From the NCBI RefSeq assembly GCF_001940455.1, contig NZ_MKQR01000018.1, positions 220,439-284,438 of the forward strand: a DNA stretch of 64,000 nt. Direction: 5' to 3'. The notes below the pieces were generated by a model. That model searched no databases. It was not told the origin of the DNA and was given only the letters and a program-made list of their open reading frames with translations. Below, one piece after another: positions 1-8,808 of the stretch. The position numbers and the translations under genes are program-made. The DNA is from Actinokineospora bangkokensis. GTDB taxonomy: Bacteria > Actinomycetota > Actinomycetes > Mycobacteriales > Pseudonocardiaceae. Position 1 is the stretch's first letter. Each line of letters opens with the position of its first letter.

Positions 1-129
1 GCGGTGCCGGGTGGACACCTGGACCTCGACAACAGGTCGGTCGCGCCGGGCCGAGTACTGCAGCGGCTCTCCGAGCGCGAGCGCACCCTACTGATCCGCA
101 CTCGCCGCGCGCCCGACGACGGTGTTCAC

Positions 130-460
130 CAGAGCCGCGGCCGAGAGCACCGCCATGGCCAACTCCTACGCCGCCCGCCATGCCAGCAACCGAGTGGTAA
201 TTTCTGTCAGTTGAAACCGCGATCACATCGAGTTGACCGCCACCGACGACGGCACGGGGATACCCGATTGGTCATGCCCCACGTTTTCGTCCCCTTCTCC
301 AGCACCGGCGGCCCGGCAGAGCGACAGCGGCGCTACGGCCTCAGGTTGGCCATCGTCGCCGACATCGCCGCACACCACGGCGGGTCGGCGCGCGCATCCA
401 GTTCGATTTCGACGTCCAATTCACCCTGCGCCTGCCGACAGGTCCACCTCCGTCGTTCCG
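130..460 (+). pseudogene. decayed sensor histidine kinase, ATPase domain remnant
   Basis: Pieces of one HATPase_c domain can be read in order but in three different frames. Frame 2 from about 155 gives an N-box-like stretch (ANSYAARHAS) and then the G1 box DDGTGIP, with an in-frame TGA at 212-214 between them. Frame 1 from about 270 gives the F/G2 region (FVPFSSTGG, then GLRLAIVADIAAHHGG). Frame 3 at about 402-440 gives the last beta-strand (FDVQFTLRLP). The spacing and order match the C-terminal end of a two-component sensor kinase. At least two frameshifts and one stop separate the pieces, so it cannot make a working protein. The upstream part of the gene lies outside the window or is too decayed to recognise. 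Confidence 0.65.
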
Positions 461-1111
461 GGCCGCGGCCGGGGCGGCCACCGCCGGGTATCCGTCCCGG
501 CCGCCATGCGGGCTACCTTCCGAGCCACCATCGAATGATGACGACCCATCGTCGCGGCGATTGCACGACATGACCTCCCCGCGACGGGTTCACGGGAGAT
601 CATCTCCCTTTCCTCGGAAGCAAAAGCATACGGGATACCGACCCCACACCACCTCCGGTCGCTAGTCCAGACAATTTCTCACGACTAGCGCATCGACCAT
701 CTGACAAGAAGCCGATCCATCGGAACGAACGACTAGCCCGCCAATTTCCGGGCAAAGACTTCCCGGTCCTCGGGTTCCGAAACGTTTCTGCGCGCCAAAT
801 TACAGTCTCCGATCACCAGTCGGGCAAGGTAACCCCTTACCCCACACATCGACCGGTTGAAGCTAAGAATCGGTTCCTTCGCCGACAGCGCAATCCGCCC
901 CAAGCTCCAGCCCTCCTCTCTTCGAAAACTACCCGGCGAGTATCTGCGGACCACGATCCACCTCCCACACGACGTGGATCGACCAGCCTGGACCGCACCT
1001 CATCAGCCCGATTTCCGGGTTAAACTTTCTAGATTGCAACACTAGACCAGAAACCGACACTGGGATGGACGCGTTGGCGCTGGTCGCAGATGACGGCGAC
1101 CTCACAGCTAG
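461..1111. other. gene-poor, lower-GC stretch
   Basis: About 650 bases between the kinase remnant and the caspase gene in which I see no supportable gene. It is clearly less GC-rich than the rest of the window and broken by stops in all frames. Short open stretches lack ribosome-binding sites and recognisable motifs. It probably represents decayed accessory DNA. Confidence 0.4.
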
Positions 1112-3031
1112 TCAAATGTTGATCTCGGTGACCATACCGAAACCCACCGTTTTATCGTCTTGTCGGACCGTGAAACGGTCGCCAACTGCCATAGCTACCG
1201 ACGACACCAATCGAACGCCGACGCGCGAGGAAGATTTAGCGTCATCGGTGGGTAAGAATCGAATCAAGCCGGAGATTTCAACGCCATGAAAGTAGAAGTC
1301 AGCCCGTTTTGGGCGGTTGCCCGAAAGAAAGCAAACACAGCTATAGAAGTCGATGTGAGCGGCCACCGAACCTGATAGGGCGACAATTTGCGCACCCGCT
1401 ACGTCCCTACGACGTACGTCGCGGAAAAGCAGGGCGACGTTCTCGCCCGGGCCCGCCCTATTCATCAGTTTCCGATATTTGTCGACGCTTTCCACGACCG
1501 TAGGTACTGGTCGTTCACGCGTACCTACCAGTTCGACTGCCATGCCAGGATAGACACGGCCCTGCTGGATTTGCCCGGTGATCAAGACCCCTGAGTCGCT
1601 GGCTGGGATGCGGTTTTCGATCATGAGGCGAAACGGGAGGTTGGCCTCCCAATTCGGGTCCGGCACATGCTGTTCGAGCGTGGTTACCAGATCGCGCATG
1701 GATTGGACCCACCTTCGCTCGCCTTTCAGCGCACCCTCGGCGGATACACGCACCACGGGCGTCGCATGCCTGGAATAACCGTTGGCGTCCAGCAGATCAC
1801 GGATCATTAGCTCGACCAACTCGGTGAGTTCCTGGTCGATGGCGGTGTCGGCGAAGGTCAACGCGACCACGACGGACGGAACCCCAGCCTGCCGAGCGAG
1901 TTGGAGCTGGACAAAAGTCTCTGGGAGCGGTCCGTCCAAGGCGGAGACGGCAAGGATTACGGCATCCGGCCGGACCACGCCGGTAACCACATTCTTGACG
2001 TAGTCGGCATGGCTGCGAAAGACGACGTGGTCAAACCGGGTCCGGTCGGTCTCGTACCCGACGTGCGCGAGGCTGATCGAGAGACCGCGGTGGACGTCGT
2101 GCTGGTAGCCCGCACTGATCTCGTCGCGCGTGTCCTCGTCGTGCAGGACCTTGGTGATCGCCACGGTCAGCGTCGTCTTGCCGTGACCAGTCTGTCCCAG
2201 CACTGCAATGGTCATGAAGGGCCTGCGTCCGGTCGACGCGGTCGCGGGGAGAGCCAGCAACGCGGGCTCCGCCGATGTTGACTTTGGCGGGACAAATGCG
2301 GCGTTGCGGGCCAACGCCAACCGCAGGACGTTGTCGGTGCCGTACTGCTTCGGAGTAGGCCAGCCCTCCTCGCGCATACGACGGGCCAGGCGTTGGTAGA
2401 TGAACTCCAGGTTGAGCTCCGGCGGCCCCTCGGGCACGCCCTCGCGGAGTAGCGCCAACAACTCACCAGAGAACGCAGTGTGTTCGGCGCCGGGCGGTGC
2501 GAGCGCGACCATGTTCGCCGGGGTCGCTGCTAGCGTGTATGTGCCTCGCACACCGAACTGGCCCTGCATTAATGCGTCTTGATCGGCGAGGAACCCGTCG
2601 ACCGCGAGCCCGGAGAAGCAACAGTCGAGGATGAGGACCTTGGTGGTGGCGACGCTGTCCAGCAACTCGTCCCGAATCCACGCGAACGGCAGCGCGGAGT
2701 ACTGCGGGCGGGCCGGGTCGGTGGCAGACAGCCCCAGAAACAGCTCCTGCCGACGGGTGCCGATCAGCCCATGGCCGCTGTAGTAGATGAGCAGGACATC
2801 CTCGGCGCTCGCGGCCACGTCGGCCAGCTGCCGCGCCACACCGGCCTGGTCGACCTGGTTCTCGATTACCAAGCATCGGTCCGGCGCGAACGCCCCACGC
2901 TCTGGCTCGGTCAGTGCCGCCCGCAGCGCCGTGAGGTTGTTGGCAACCGACGGCAGATCCGGAAGCGCCATACTGTCGTAGCTGCTCGCACCGATGAGGA
3001 CGGCGTGCGAGCGGGACTTGTCGGGCAGCAT
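1112..3031 (-). CDS. EACC1-associated caspase fused to an EF-Tu-like GTPase module
   Basis: A 639-residue fusion. Residues 1-245 are a C14 caspase-like protease: catalytic His87 sits in YYSGHG and the cysteine in LDCCFSG (Cys138, possibly Cys137). A Pro/Ala/Ser-rich linker (about 246-270) leads to a near complete EF-Tu homologue (272-639) that aligns with E. coli EF-Tu through all three domains. P-loop GQTGHGKTT (279-287) and switch I core RGLSI (315-319) are kept. The DxxG motif (DCPGH in EF-Tu) is VFRSH, and NKCD is TFAD, so GTP hydrolysis and guanine specificity are probably lost. HADYVKN (341-347) and the C-terminal KTVGFG (Thr628, aligning with EF-Tu Thr382) are preserved. Caspases of this type are known as effectors in bacterial conflict systems. 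My inference is that the EF-Tu part acts as bait or sensor. The start lies 3 bases after the EACC1 stop, so the two are cotranscribed. GC content is below that of flanking genes. Confidence 0.9.
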   Translation of the reverse strand: MLPDKSRSHAVLIGASSYDSMALPDLPSVANNLTALRAALTEPERGAFAPDRCLVIENQVDQAGVARQLADVAASAEDVLLIYYSGHGLIGTRRQELFLGLSATDPARPQYSALPFAWIRDELLDSVATTKVLILDCCFSGLAVDGFLADQDALMQGQFGVRGTYTLAATPANMVALAPPGAEHTAFSGELLALLREGVPEGPPELNLEFIYQRLARRMREEGWPTPKQYGTDNVLRLALARNAAFVPPKSTSAEPALLALPATASTGRRPFMTIAVLGQTGHGKTTLTVAITKVLHDEDTRDEISAGYQHDVHRGLSISLAHVGYETDRTRFDHVVFRSHADYVKNVVTGVVRPDAVILAVSALDGPLPETFVQLQLARQAGVPSVVVALTFADTAIDQELTELVELMIRDLLDANGYSRHATPVVRVSAEGALKGERRWVQSMRDLVTTLEQHVPDPNWEANLPFRLMIENRIPASDSGVLITGQIQQGRVYPGMAVELVGTRERPVPTVVESVDKYRKLMNRAGPGENVALLFRDVRRRDVAGAQIVALSGSVAAHIDFYSCVCFLSGNRPKRADFYFHGVEISGLIRFLPTDDAKSSSRVGVRLVSSVAMAVGDRFTVRQDDKTVGFGMVTEINI

Positions 3032-3034
3032 CGG

Positions 3035-3388
3035 TCAGTCCTGGTCGTGGAGACTGGTTTCCAGGAGCTCGGTGAGTTCGCCGACGGACCTCAGGTGGTC
3101 ACCGGTGATCTCGACGCGAGTGCCATCCGGCCGCTCGACAGCCACAGTCACCGACCGCCGCGGCCTGGCGAGCCACACAGACAGCGATTTCGCCAAGACT
3201 GTCAGCACCCCGCCCGCTCCAGCGGCGACGATCAAGATGTCGATGGCACCACCCATCTCACCGGTAGCGGGCACCCTCGGAACCACCCGGACGCGGCCAC
3301 GCAGTTCGTCAGCCCGACGCAGCCACTCGTTGAGCGACGCCAGCGTGGCAGCCGAATCAGCACCATCAAAGATCAGACGAGTTTCCAC
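3035..3388 (-). CDS. effector-associated constant component EACC1-like protein
   Basis: About 117 residues. The N-terminal half is a small alpha/beta segment (LIFDGADSAATLASLNEWLR). A Gly/Ala-rich hydrophobic helix follows (GAIDILIVAAGAGGVLTVLA), and then a beta-rich tail, SVTVAVERPDGTRVEITGDH. This layout matches EACC1, the small constant adaptor found beside variable effectors (caspase, trypsin, TIR and others) in actinobacterial conflict systems. Its molecular role is unproven; membrane association or effector recruitment is inferred from the helix. I chose GTG at 3386-3388 because GGAGG lies 8 bases upstream. An in-frame ATG at 3413-3415 lacks a Shine-Dalgarno sequence and would add 9 residues. 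It is the first gene of the two-gene operon. Confidence 0.75.
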   Translation of the reverse strand: METRLIFDGADSAATLASLNEWLRRADELRGRVRVVPRVPATGEMGGAIDILIVAAGAGGVLTVLAKSLSVWLARPRRSVTVAVERPDGTRVEITGDHLRSVGELTELLETSLHDQD

Positions 3389-3569
3389 GCGCGCATCCTC
3401 CACAGCCTGTTCCATCGCTTGGAGGTCGGCAGACGGTGCACCAGTGTTACCCGAGTGAGAGCGCGGTCAACGCGCCGTAACCGTTGGCGAGCCAAGCGCC
3501 ATGGGCGGTGTCAAAGTCAGCACCGAACGTCGAGCCTAAGCCCACCAGGCTATCCTGTCGCTGGCCTGC

Positions 3570-3895
3570 TCAATCATCTGCCTCCGCAAACTCATTCTGA
3601 ACTGACCTCTTTGTCACCGCGCACGGGTCCTCCGCAGCTGCGGCGATATCGATGCCGGTGAAAGGCGATTCCCGCTCGTCCGCCAATTCGCGGTGCGTTT
3701 CACAGATGTGTTCGTCGAGCCGGGGCACCCTCGGACAAGCCAGTGGTAGAAGTTCGCCAACTGGACCACGCCCGGCTCGTAGTGCAGCGGGTGGACTTGG
3801 GCCTATTGTTGCTGCGCAGCGACCTGTCCCATGCAATCACGTAGCGTGACCACGTCGGGTCGACGGGCAGGGGCGGCTCGGGCTCGTAGGACATG
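3570..3895 (-). pseudogene. frameshifted remnant of an unknown gene
   Basis: Three successive stretches on the minus strand read like one protein in different frames. The first runs from ATG near 3894 (MSYEPEPPLPVDPTWSRYV). The second is about 3780-3720 (HYEPGVVQLANFYHWLVRG). The third is about 3725-3570 (PRLDEHICETHRELADERES, ending at the stop near 3570). Each has gene-like composition but none is complete. An 88-codon open frame (3570-3836) covers the last part and could instead be a small hypothetical protein. I do not recognise the family. It lies between the EACC1/caspase operon and tRNA-Pro, consistent with a decaying island edge. The 3389-3569 stretch beside it shows nothing. Confidence 0.3.
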
Positions 3896-3960
3896 TGCTC
3901 AACCTCAAGGTCAAGGTGGCACTGAGCGCTGCACTCGGTGTGGGAGCACGCATCAAGATC

Positions 3961-4004
3961 AAAAAAGTGGAGCCTCCGCAGGCTCTCACCTGCGAAGACT
4001 CCAC
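3961..4004 (-). terminator. Rho-independent terminator of tRNA-Pro
   Basis: On the minus strand, 6 bases after the tRNA 3' end, arms GTGGAG/CTCCAC enclose an inner stem CGCAGG/CCTGCG. Six T residues follow (A-tract 3961-3966 on the plus strand). This is a textbook intrinsic terminator. Confidence 0.8.
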
Positions 4005-4010
4005 TCAGCG

Positions 4011-4084
<74 letters not shown>

Positions 4085-4216
4085 CTGGTCAGAACTCACC
4101 GCGCAGTTGCTCTCGCGACTGCTCACACAGACTAGCGCACCCCTCACAGGGGCTCACAACCGGCCCCCGGGAGTGGGGCGCGTGCCCGGAGGCGGGGGGG
4201 CATAGCCTTGGTGACC

Positions 4217-5017
4217 ATGGAGACGGTGCAGGTCGGGGGTCGGGGGTTGACCTACGTGCGGCGGGGGCGGGGGGAGCCGTTGGTGCTGGTGCAGGGGATG
4301 GCGGGGCACCACGGGTTGTGGGGGGAGCGGTTCTTGGGGTTGTTGGCGGAGCGGTTCGACGTGGTGGCGTTCAACCACCGGGGGGTTGCTGGTGGGGGGC
4401 GGGTTGAGGAGCAGTTCTCCACCGCGGACCTGGCTCGGGACGCGGTGGGGGTGATGGACGCTCTGGGGGTGGGGAGCGCGCACGTGTTGGGGATCTCGCT
4501 GGGCGGGATGGTGGCCCAGGAGATGGCGATCCGGTTCCCGGAGCGGGTGCGGGCGTTGGTGTTGGGGTGCACCTACGCGGGGCCGGAGGGGGGTTCGCTG
4601 GACGCGCCGGGGCCGGGGCGGATGGCTCAGGCTGCGGCTGCTCGGGACGCGGTGGCGGCGATGCGGGTGGCGTTCGAGGTGAACCTGTCGCCGGGGTTTC
4701 GGGGGCGGGAGGGGGCGTTCCGGGAGTTCGTGGAGGTGGTGTTGGCGCAGAAGGTGCCCGCGGCGGTGATCGGGATGCAGATGCGGGCCGCGTTGGGGCA
4801 CGACGCCGTGGGGCGGTTGGGGCGGGTGGTGGCGCCGACGTTGGTGGTGCACGGGACCGAGGACGAGATGATCCGGGTGGACAACGGGCGGCACGTGGCG
4901 TCGTTGGTGCCCGGGGCTCGGTTGGAGGTGGTGGAGGGGGTCGGTCACCTGTTCTGGTGGGAGCAGCCCGAGGCGACCGCGCGGTTGGTCACTTCGTTCG
5001 TGGCTTCTTCCACTTGA
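4217..5017 (+). CDS. alpha/beta hydrolase
   Basis: About 266 residues with a complete alpha/beta-hydrolase fold. The nucleophile elbow is GISLGG near residue 95, the acid is in HGTEDEMI, and the catalytic His is in GVGHLFWWEQ near the C-terminus. An oxyanion-type motif follows the first strands (LVQGMAGHHGLW). It resembles the 3-oxoadipate enol-lactonase/haloperoxidase-like group of small esterases, but the substrate cannot be read from sequence. ATG 4217 is taken as start; in-frame GTG 4211 and TTG 4208 are alternatives, with a G-rich Shine-Dalgarno-like run around 4188-4200. It stands alone, convergent with der. Confidence 0.85.
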   Translation: METVQVGGRGLTYVRRGRGEPLVLVQGMAGHHGLWGERFLGLLAERFDVVAFNHRGVAGGGRVEEQFSTADLARDAVGVMDALGVGSAHVLGISLGGMVAQEMAIRFPERVRALVLGCTYAGPEGGSLDAPGPGRMAQAAAARDAVAAMRVAFEVNLSPGFRGREGAFREFVEVVLAQKVPAAVIGMQMRAALGHDAVGRLGRVVAPTLVVHGTEDEMIRVDNGRHVASLVPGARLEVVEGVGHLFWWEQPEATARLVTSFVASST

Positions 5018-5101
5018 TCAGCGCCGGGGCGCCCGGTGACCGAAGCCCCGGTGGAGCAGCGCGAGCCCGCCTCCGGGGAGCCTGGCTGACCGCCCGGTCG
5101 A

Positions 5102-6538
5102 TCACTTCTTCCGCTGCTTCTTCTCCCTGACCCGGACCGAGATGCGGACCGGGGAGCCCTGGAAGCCGAAGCGCTCGCGGAGCTTGCGCTCGATGAAGCG
5201 GCGGTAGCCCGCCTCCAGGAAGCCGGAGGTGAACAGGACGAACGTCGGCGGGCGGGTCTGGGCCTGGGTGGCGAAGAGGACCTTGGGCTGCTTGCCGCCG
5301 CGGACCGGGGGTGGGGTGGCGGCGATGAGGTCGGTGAGCCAGGAGTTGAGCTGGCCGGTGGGCACCCGGGTGTCCCAGGAGTCCAGGGCGCGGCGCAGGG
5401 CGGGGGCGAGCTTGCGCACGGCGCGGCCGGTGAGCGCGGAGACGTTGACGCGCTCGGCCCAGGGGACGCGGACCAGGCCGCGGTCGAGCTCCTTCTCCAG
5501 CTGGGTGCGGCGGTCCTCGTCGACCAGGTCCCACTTGTTGAAGGCCAGGACCAGGGCGCGGCCGGACTCCACGACCATGGTGAGCACGCGCAGGTCCTGC
5601 TCGGCGATGGGCTCGGCGGCGTCGATGAGCACGATGGCGACCTCGGCGGACTCGATGGCGGCCTTGGTGCGCAGGGAGGCGTAGTACTCCATGCCGCTGG
5701 CGAAGTTGACCCGCTTGCGCAGGCCCGCGGTGTCGACGAAGCGCCAGACCTGGTCGTCGAGCTCGACCAGGGAGTCGACCGGGTCGACGGTGGTGCCCGC
5801 GACCGAGTCGACCACCGAGCGGTCCTCGCCGGTGAGGCGGTTGAGCAGGCTGGACTTGCCCACGTTGGGCTTGCCGACCAGGGCGACCCGGCGGGGGCCG
5901 CCGCGGGCGCCGAAGACCTCGCGGGGGGTCTCGGGCAGGGCGGCGAGGATGGCGTCGAGCAGGTCGCCGGAGTTGCGCCCGTGCAGGGCGCTGACCGGGA
6001 AGGGCTCGCCCAGGCCCAGCGACCACAGCGCGGCGACGTCGGCGAGCAGGCGCTCGTCGTCGACCTTGTTCGCGACCAGCAGCACCGGGGTCTTCGAGCG
6101 GCGCAGCACCCGCGCGACGGCCTCGTCGGTGGCCGTGGCGCCGACGGTGGCGTCCACCACGACCAGCACCGCGTCGGCGTGCTGCATGGCGTACTCGGCC
6201 TGCGCGGCGATGGCGGCGGGCAGGCCCTCCAGGCCCGGCTCCCAGCCGCCGGTGTCCATCACGGTGAACCGGCGCCCGTTCCACAGCGCGTCGTAGGTGA
6301 CCCGGTCGCGGGTCACCCCCGGCACGTCCTGCACGACCGCCTCCCGGCGGCCCAGGATGCGGTTGACCAGCGTCGACTTGCCCACGTTGGGCCTGCCGAC
6401 GATGGCCAGCACCGGGACCTCGACGGCCTCGGGGGCGTCCTGGTCGCCGACGGCGAAGCCCTCCAGGGCCGCCCAGTCGGACTCGTCGCTCCAGGTGCCG
6501 TCGTAGGGCTCGGTGTCGCCGGTCGTGGTCTCGCTCAT
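5102..6538 (-). CDS. der: ribosome-assembly GTPase Der (EngA)
   Basis: 478 residues with two tandem GTPase domains. The first P-loop is GRPNVGKST (48-56), with DTGG and NKVD. The second is GKPNVGKSS (about 221), with DTAG and NKWD. A C-terminal KH-like domain ends in a basic tail (EKKQRKK). Der binds the 50S subunit during late ribosome assembly and is usually essential. The N-terminal 40 residues are the acidic extension common in actinobacteria. The ATG overlaps the stop of the upstream acyltransferase as ATGA, so it is the last gene of a cmk-plsC-der operon. Confidence 0.98.
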   Translation of the reverse strand: MSETTTGDTEPYDGTWSDESDWAALEGFAVGDQDAPEAVEVPVLAIVGRPNVGKSTLVNRILGRREAVVQDVPGVTRDRVTYDALWNGRRFTVMDTGGWEPGLEGLPAAIAAQAEYAMQHADAVLVVVDATVGATATDEAVARVLRRSKTPVLLVANKVDDERLLADVAALWSLGLGEPFPVSALHGRNSGDLLDAILAALPETPREVFGARGGPRRVALVGKPNVGKSSLLNRLTGEDRSVVDSVAGTTVDPVDSLVELDDQVWRFVDTAGLRKRVNFASGMEYYASLRTKAAIESAEVAIVLIDAAEPIAEQDLRVLTMVVESGRALVLAFNKWDLVDEDRRTQLEKELDRGLVRVPWAERVNVSALTGRAVRKLAPALRRALDSWDTRVPTGQLNSWLTDLIAATPPPVRGGKQPKVLFATQAQTRPPTFVLFTSGFLEAGYRRFIERKLRERFGFQGSPVRISVRVREKKQRKK

Positions 6539-7206
6539 CGTCTCGCCTCGTCCTGCCGGGACGAGCGCTGCCCGTCCAGTTCGCGCACCAGGTCCGCGAG
6601 GCGGACCCGGATGGTCTCGGTGGCCGTGGTCAGGCCGGTGCGCCCCTTGCCGACCGCCAGGTCGAACGGGTCGCCGACCAGCAGGTCGACGACGGGGCGC
6701 AGGCGCCTGCGGGCGCCGGGGGGTCGGTGGGTGCCGCGGGTGGCCACCGGCAGCACCACCGCGCCGGTGGTGCGCACCAGCCAGGCGGCGCCCTGCTCGG
6801 CGGCGTCGACGTCGCCTGCGCCGCGGGTGCCCTCGGGGAAGACCCCGACGAGCCCGCCGCCGCGCAGCACCCGCACCGCCGCCATCAGCGGCGCCCGGTC
6901 CGGGGTGCCCCGGCGGACCGGGATCTGGCCCAGCCCGCGCAGCGCCCACCCGAGCGGGCCGGTGAACAGCTCGCTCTTGACCAGGAACACCGCGCGCCGC
7001 GGCAGCATTCCGAAGATGAGCTGCGGCTCCACCAGGGAGCTGTGGTTGGCGACCAGCACCACCGGCCCGGTGCGCGGCACCCGCTCCAGGTGGTGCCAGC
7101 GCACCCGGAAGGCGGGCCGGTGCACCAGCCGCCCGGCCACCCTGCCCAGCTCGTGCAGCCAGGGCTTGGCGCCGACCGGCAGGTCGAGCACCTGCTCGCG
7201 GCTCAC
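6535..7206 (-). CDS. 1-acyl-sn-glycerol-3-phosphate acyltransferase family protein
   Basis: 223 residues of the PlsC family. The block I motif is NHSSLVEP (an NHxSxxEP variant of the usual NHx4D), followed by FVKSELF-like and FPEGTR motifs typical of these membrane-associated enzymes. The family acylates lysophosphatidate in phospholipid synthesis. The missing Asp in block I makes the exact substrate uncertain. GTG start at 7206 overlaps the cmk stop (GTGA), and its own stop overlaps the der start. Placement between cmk and der is common in actinobacteria. Confidence 0.88.
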   Translation of the reverse strand: MSREQVLDLPVGAKPWLHELGRVAGRLVHRPAFRVRWHHLERVPRTGPVVLVANHSSLVEPQLIFGMLPRRAVFLVKSELFTGPLGWALRGLGQIPVRRGTPDRAPLMAAVRVLRGGGLVGVFPEGTRGAGDVDAAEQGAAWLVRTTGAVVLPVATRGTHRPPGARRRLRPVVDLLVGDPFDLAVGKGRTGLTTATETIRVRLADLVRELDGQRSSRQDEARR

Positions 7207-7931
7207 GCCCCCGCCGCCCCGGGCACCGCCGCGCCCAGGCCGCGCTCGCGCACGACCGCCAGCAGCCGCTCCAGCACGGCCTCGACGCCCAGGTCGGTGG
7301 TGTCGACCTCGATGGCGTCGACGGCCGGGCGCAGCGGGGACACCGCGCGGGTGGAGTCGAAGGTGTCCCGGCGCTCCACGTCCGCCCTGGTGGCGTCCAC
7401 AGTGGAGGTGCGACCCTCGCGGGCGTCCTGGGCCGAGCGGCGCGCGGCGCGGGCGTCGGCCGAGGCGGTGAGGTAGACCTTGAGCGGGGCGTCCGGGGCG
7501 ACCACGGTGCCGATGTCGCGGCCCTCGACGACGATGCCGCCGGAGCGGGCCCTGGTCTCGCTGATGACCAGGCGCTGGCGGGCCACGAGCAGGTCGCGCA
7601 CGCCCGCCACCGCCGAGACCGCCGACACCGCGGCGGTGACCTGCGGGCCGCGGATCTCGGCGCTGACGTCCTCGCCGCCGAGGGTGACCGCCCGGTCCGC
7701 CGGGTCGGTGCCGATGCCCAGGTCGACGCCCTCGGCCACGCGCAGCACCGCCGCGCCGTCGGCGGGGTCGGTCCCGGCGCGCAGCACGGCCAGGGTCACC
7801 GCCCGGTACATCGCGCCGGTGTCGAGGTAGCCCGCGCCGAGCGCCGACGCCAGGCCCCTGGCCACGGTGGACTTGCCCGTTCCCGACGGTCCGTCCATCG
7901 CCACGACCCCGCGCAGCTCGCCCTGTGCCAC
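7203..7931 (-). CDS. cmk: (d)CMP kinase
   Basis: 242 residues. The P-loop GPSGTGKST lies near the N-terminus, followed by [10 protein letters not shown], the strongly conserved CMP-binding GRDIGTVV, and the lid region ADARAARR. It phosphorylates CMP and dCMP to diphosphates in pyrimidine metabolism. GTG start 7929-7931 was chosen because GGAGGAGG lies about 7 bases upstream and translation begins just before the P-loop, as in homologues. It is the first gene of the overlapping cmk-plsC-der operon. Confidence 0.97.
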   Translation of the reverse strand: MAQGELRGVVAMDGPSGTGKSTVARGLASALGAGYLDTGAMYRAVTLAVLRAGTDPADGAAVLRVAEGVDLGIGTDPADRAVTLGGEDVSAEIRGPQVTAAVSAVSAVAGVRDLLVARQRLVISETRARSGGIVVEGRDIGTVVAPDAPLKVYLTASADARAARRSAQDAREGRTSTVDATRADVERRDTFDSTRAVSPLRPAVDAIEVDTTDLGVEAVLERLLAVVRERGLGAAVPGAAGA

Positions 7932-8061
7932 CGCTGCCCTCCTCCACTGCCGGTGCACGCGGGGGCCCATTCTGCCTGGCCCCCTCGGGCGGGGAACTGC
8001 GCGCCCCCGCCGGACGACCTGTGGGGGGACGTGAGCACCCGGACGCGGAGCGGAGTTCCCC

Positions 8062-8760
8062 ATGAGACGACGTGCATTCCTGCGGGGCGCCGCGGCGGCC
8101 GCGGCGGTGGGGCCGGCGGCGGCCACCCCGGCCGCGGCGCAGGCGGTGGCCCGGCCGCTGCGGGTGCAGGTGGTGCTGTTCGACGGGGTCGAGGAGCAGG
8201 ACTTCATCGGCCCGTACGAGGTGTTCTCCGCCGCGGGCATGCACGCCCCTGGCGGGCTGACCGTGACGTACGCGCGGTTGGCGGGCCCGGGGGTGGTGAC
8301 GGCGGCCTGGGGCACGAAGGTGCAGGTCGACGCGGGGTGGGCGCCCCGGGAGGCGGACGTCCTCGTCGTCCCCGGCGGCGGGTACGGCAGGCCGGACGGG
8401 CCCGGGATCTGGGCGGAGATCAAGGACGGCGCCCTGCCCAGGGCCCTGGCGGCGGCCCGCAGGCGCGGGCTGACGATGGCGTCGCTGTGCACGGGGGCGC
8501 TGCTGCTGTCCGCGGCGGGCATCACCCGGGGCAGGCCGTGCACGACCCACCACGGCGCGGTGGCCGACCTGCGCGCCCAGGGCGGTGTGGTCAAGGACGC
8601 CCGCGTCGTCGACGACGGCGACCTGGTGACGGCCGGGGGCATCACCAGCGGGTTGGACCTCGGGCTGCACCTGGTCAAGCGGGAACTGGGCGCGGACGCG
8701 GCCGTGCACGTGGAGACGATGCTGGAGTACCAGGCGCGGGGGACGGTGTGGACGCGGTAG
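8062..8760 (+). CDS. exported DJ-1/PfpI family protein
   Basis: 232 residues. The N-terminus MRRRAFLRGAAAAAAVG is a Tat-like signal with a short Arg-rich region and Ala cleavage site near residue 27. The rest is a class I glutamine-amidotransferase-like fold: VVLFDGVEEQDFIGPYEVF, VVPGGGYG, and the nucleophile elbow SLCTGALLL with its cysteine. This subgroup includes isonitrile hydratase-like and AraC-linked PfpI proteins, so activity on a small molecule is possible, but no substrate is shown. It is monocistronic and followed by the PhzF gene after 48 bases. Confidence 0.85.
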   Translation: MRRRAFLRGAAAAAAVGPAAATPAAAQAVARPLRVQVVLFDGVEEQDFIGPYEVFSAAGMHAPGGLTVTYARLAGPGVVTAAWGTKVQVDAGWAPREADVLVVPGGGYGRPDGPGIWAEIKDGALPRALAAARRRGLTMASLCTGALLLSAAGITRGRPCTTHHGAVADLRAQGGVVKDARVVDDGDLVTAGGITSGLDLGLHLVKRELGADAAVHVETMLEYQARGTVWTR

Positions 8761-8808
8761 GCGCGGAAATCGACTGATCGGCATCGTTTCGCCTGGTAGA
8801 ACGGGTTC

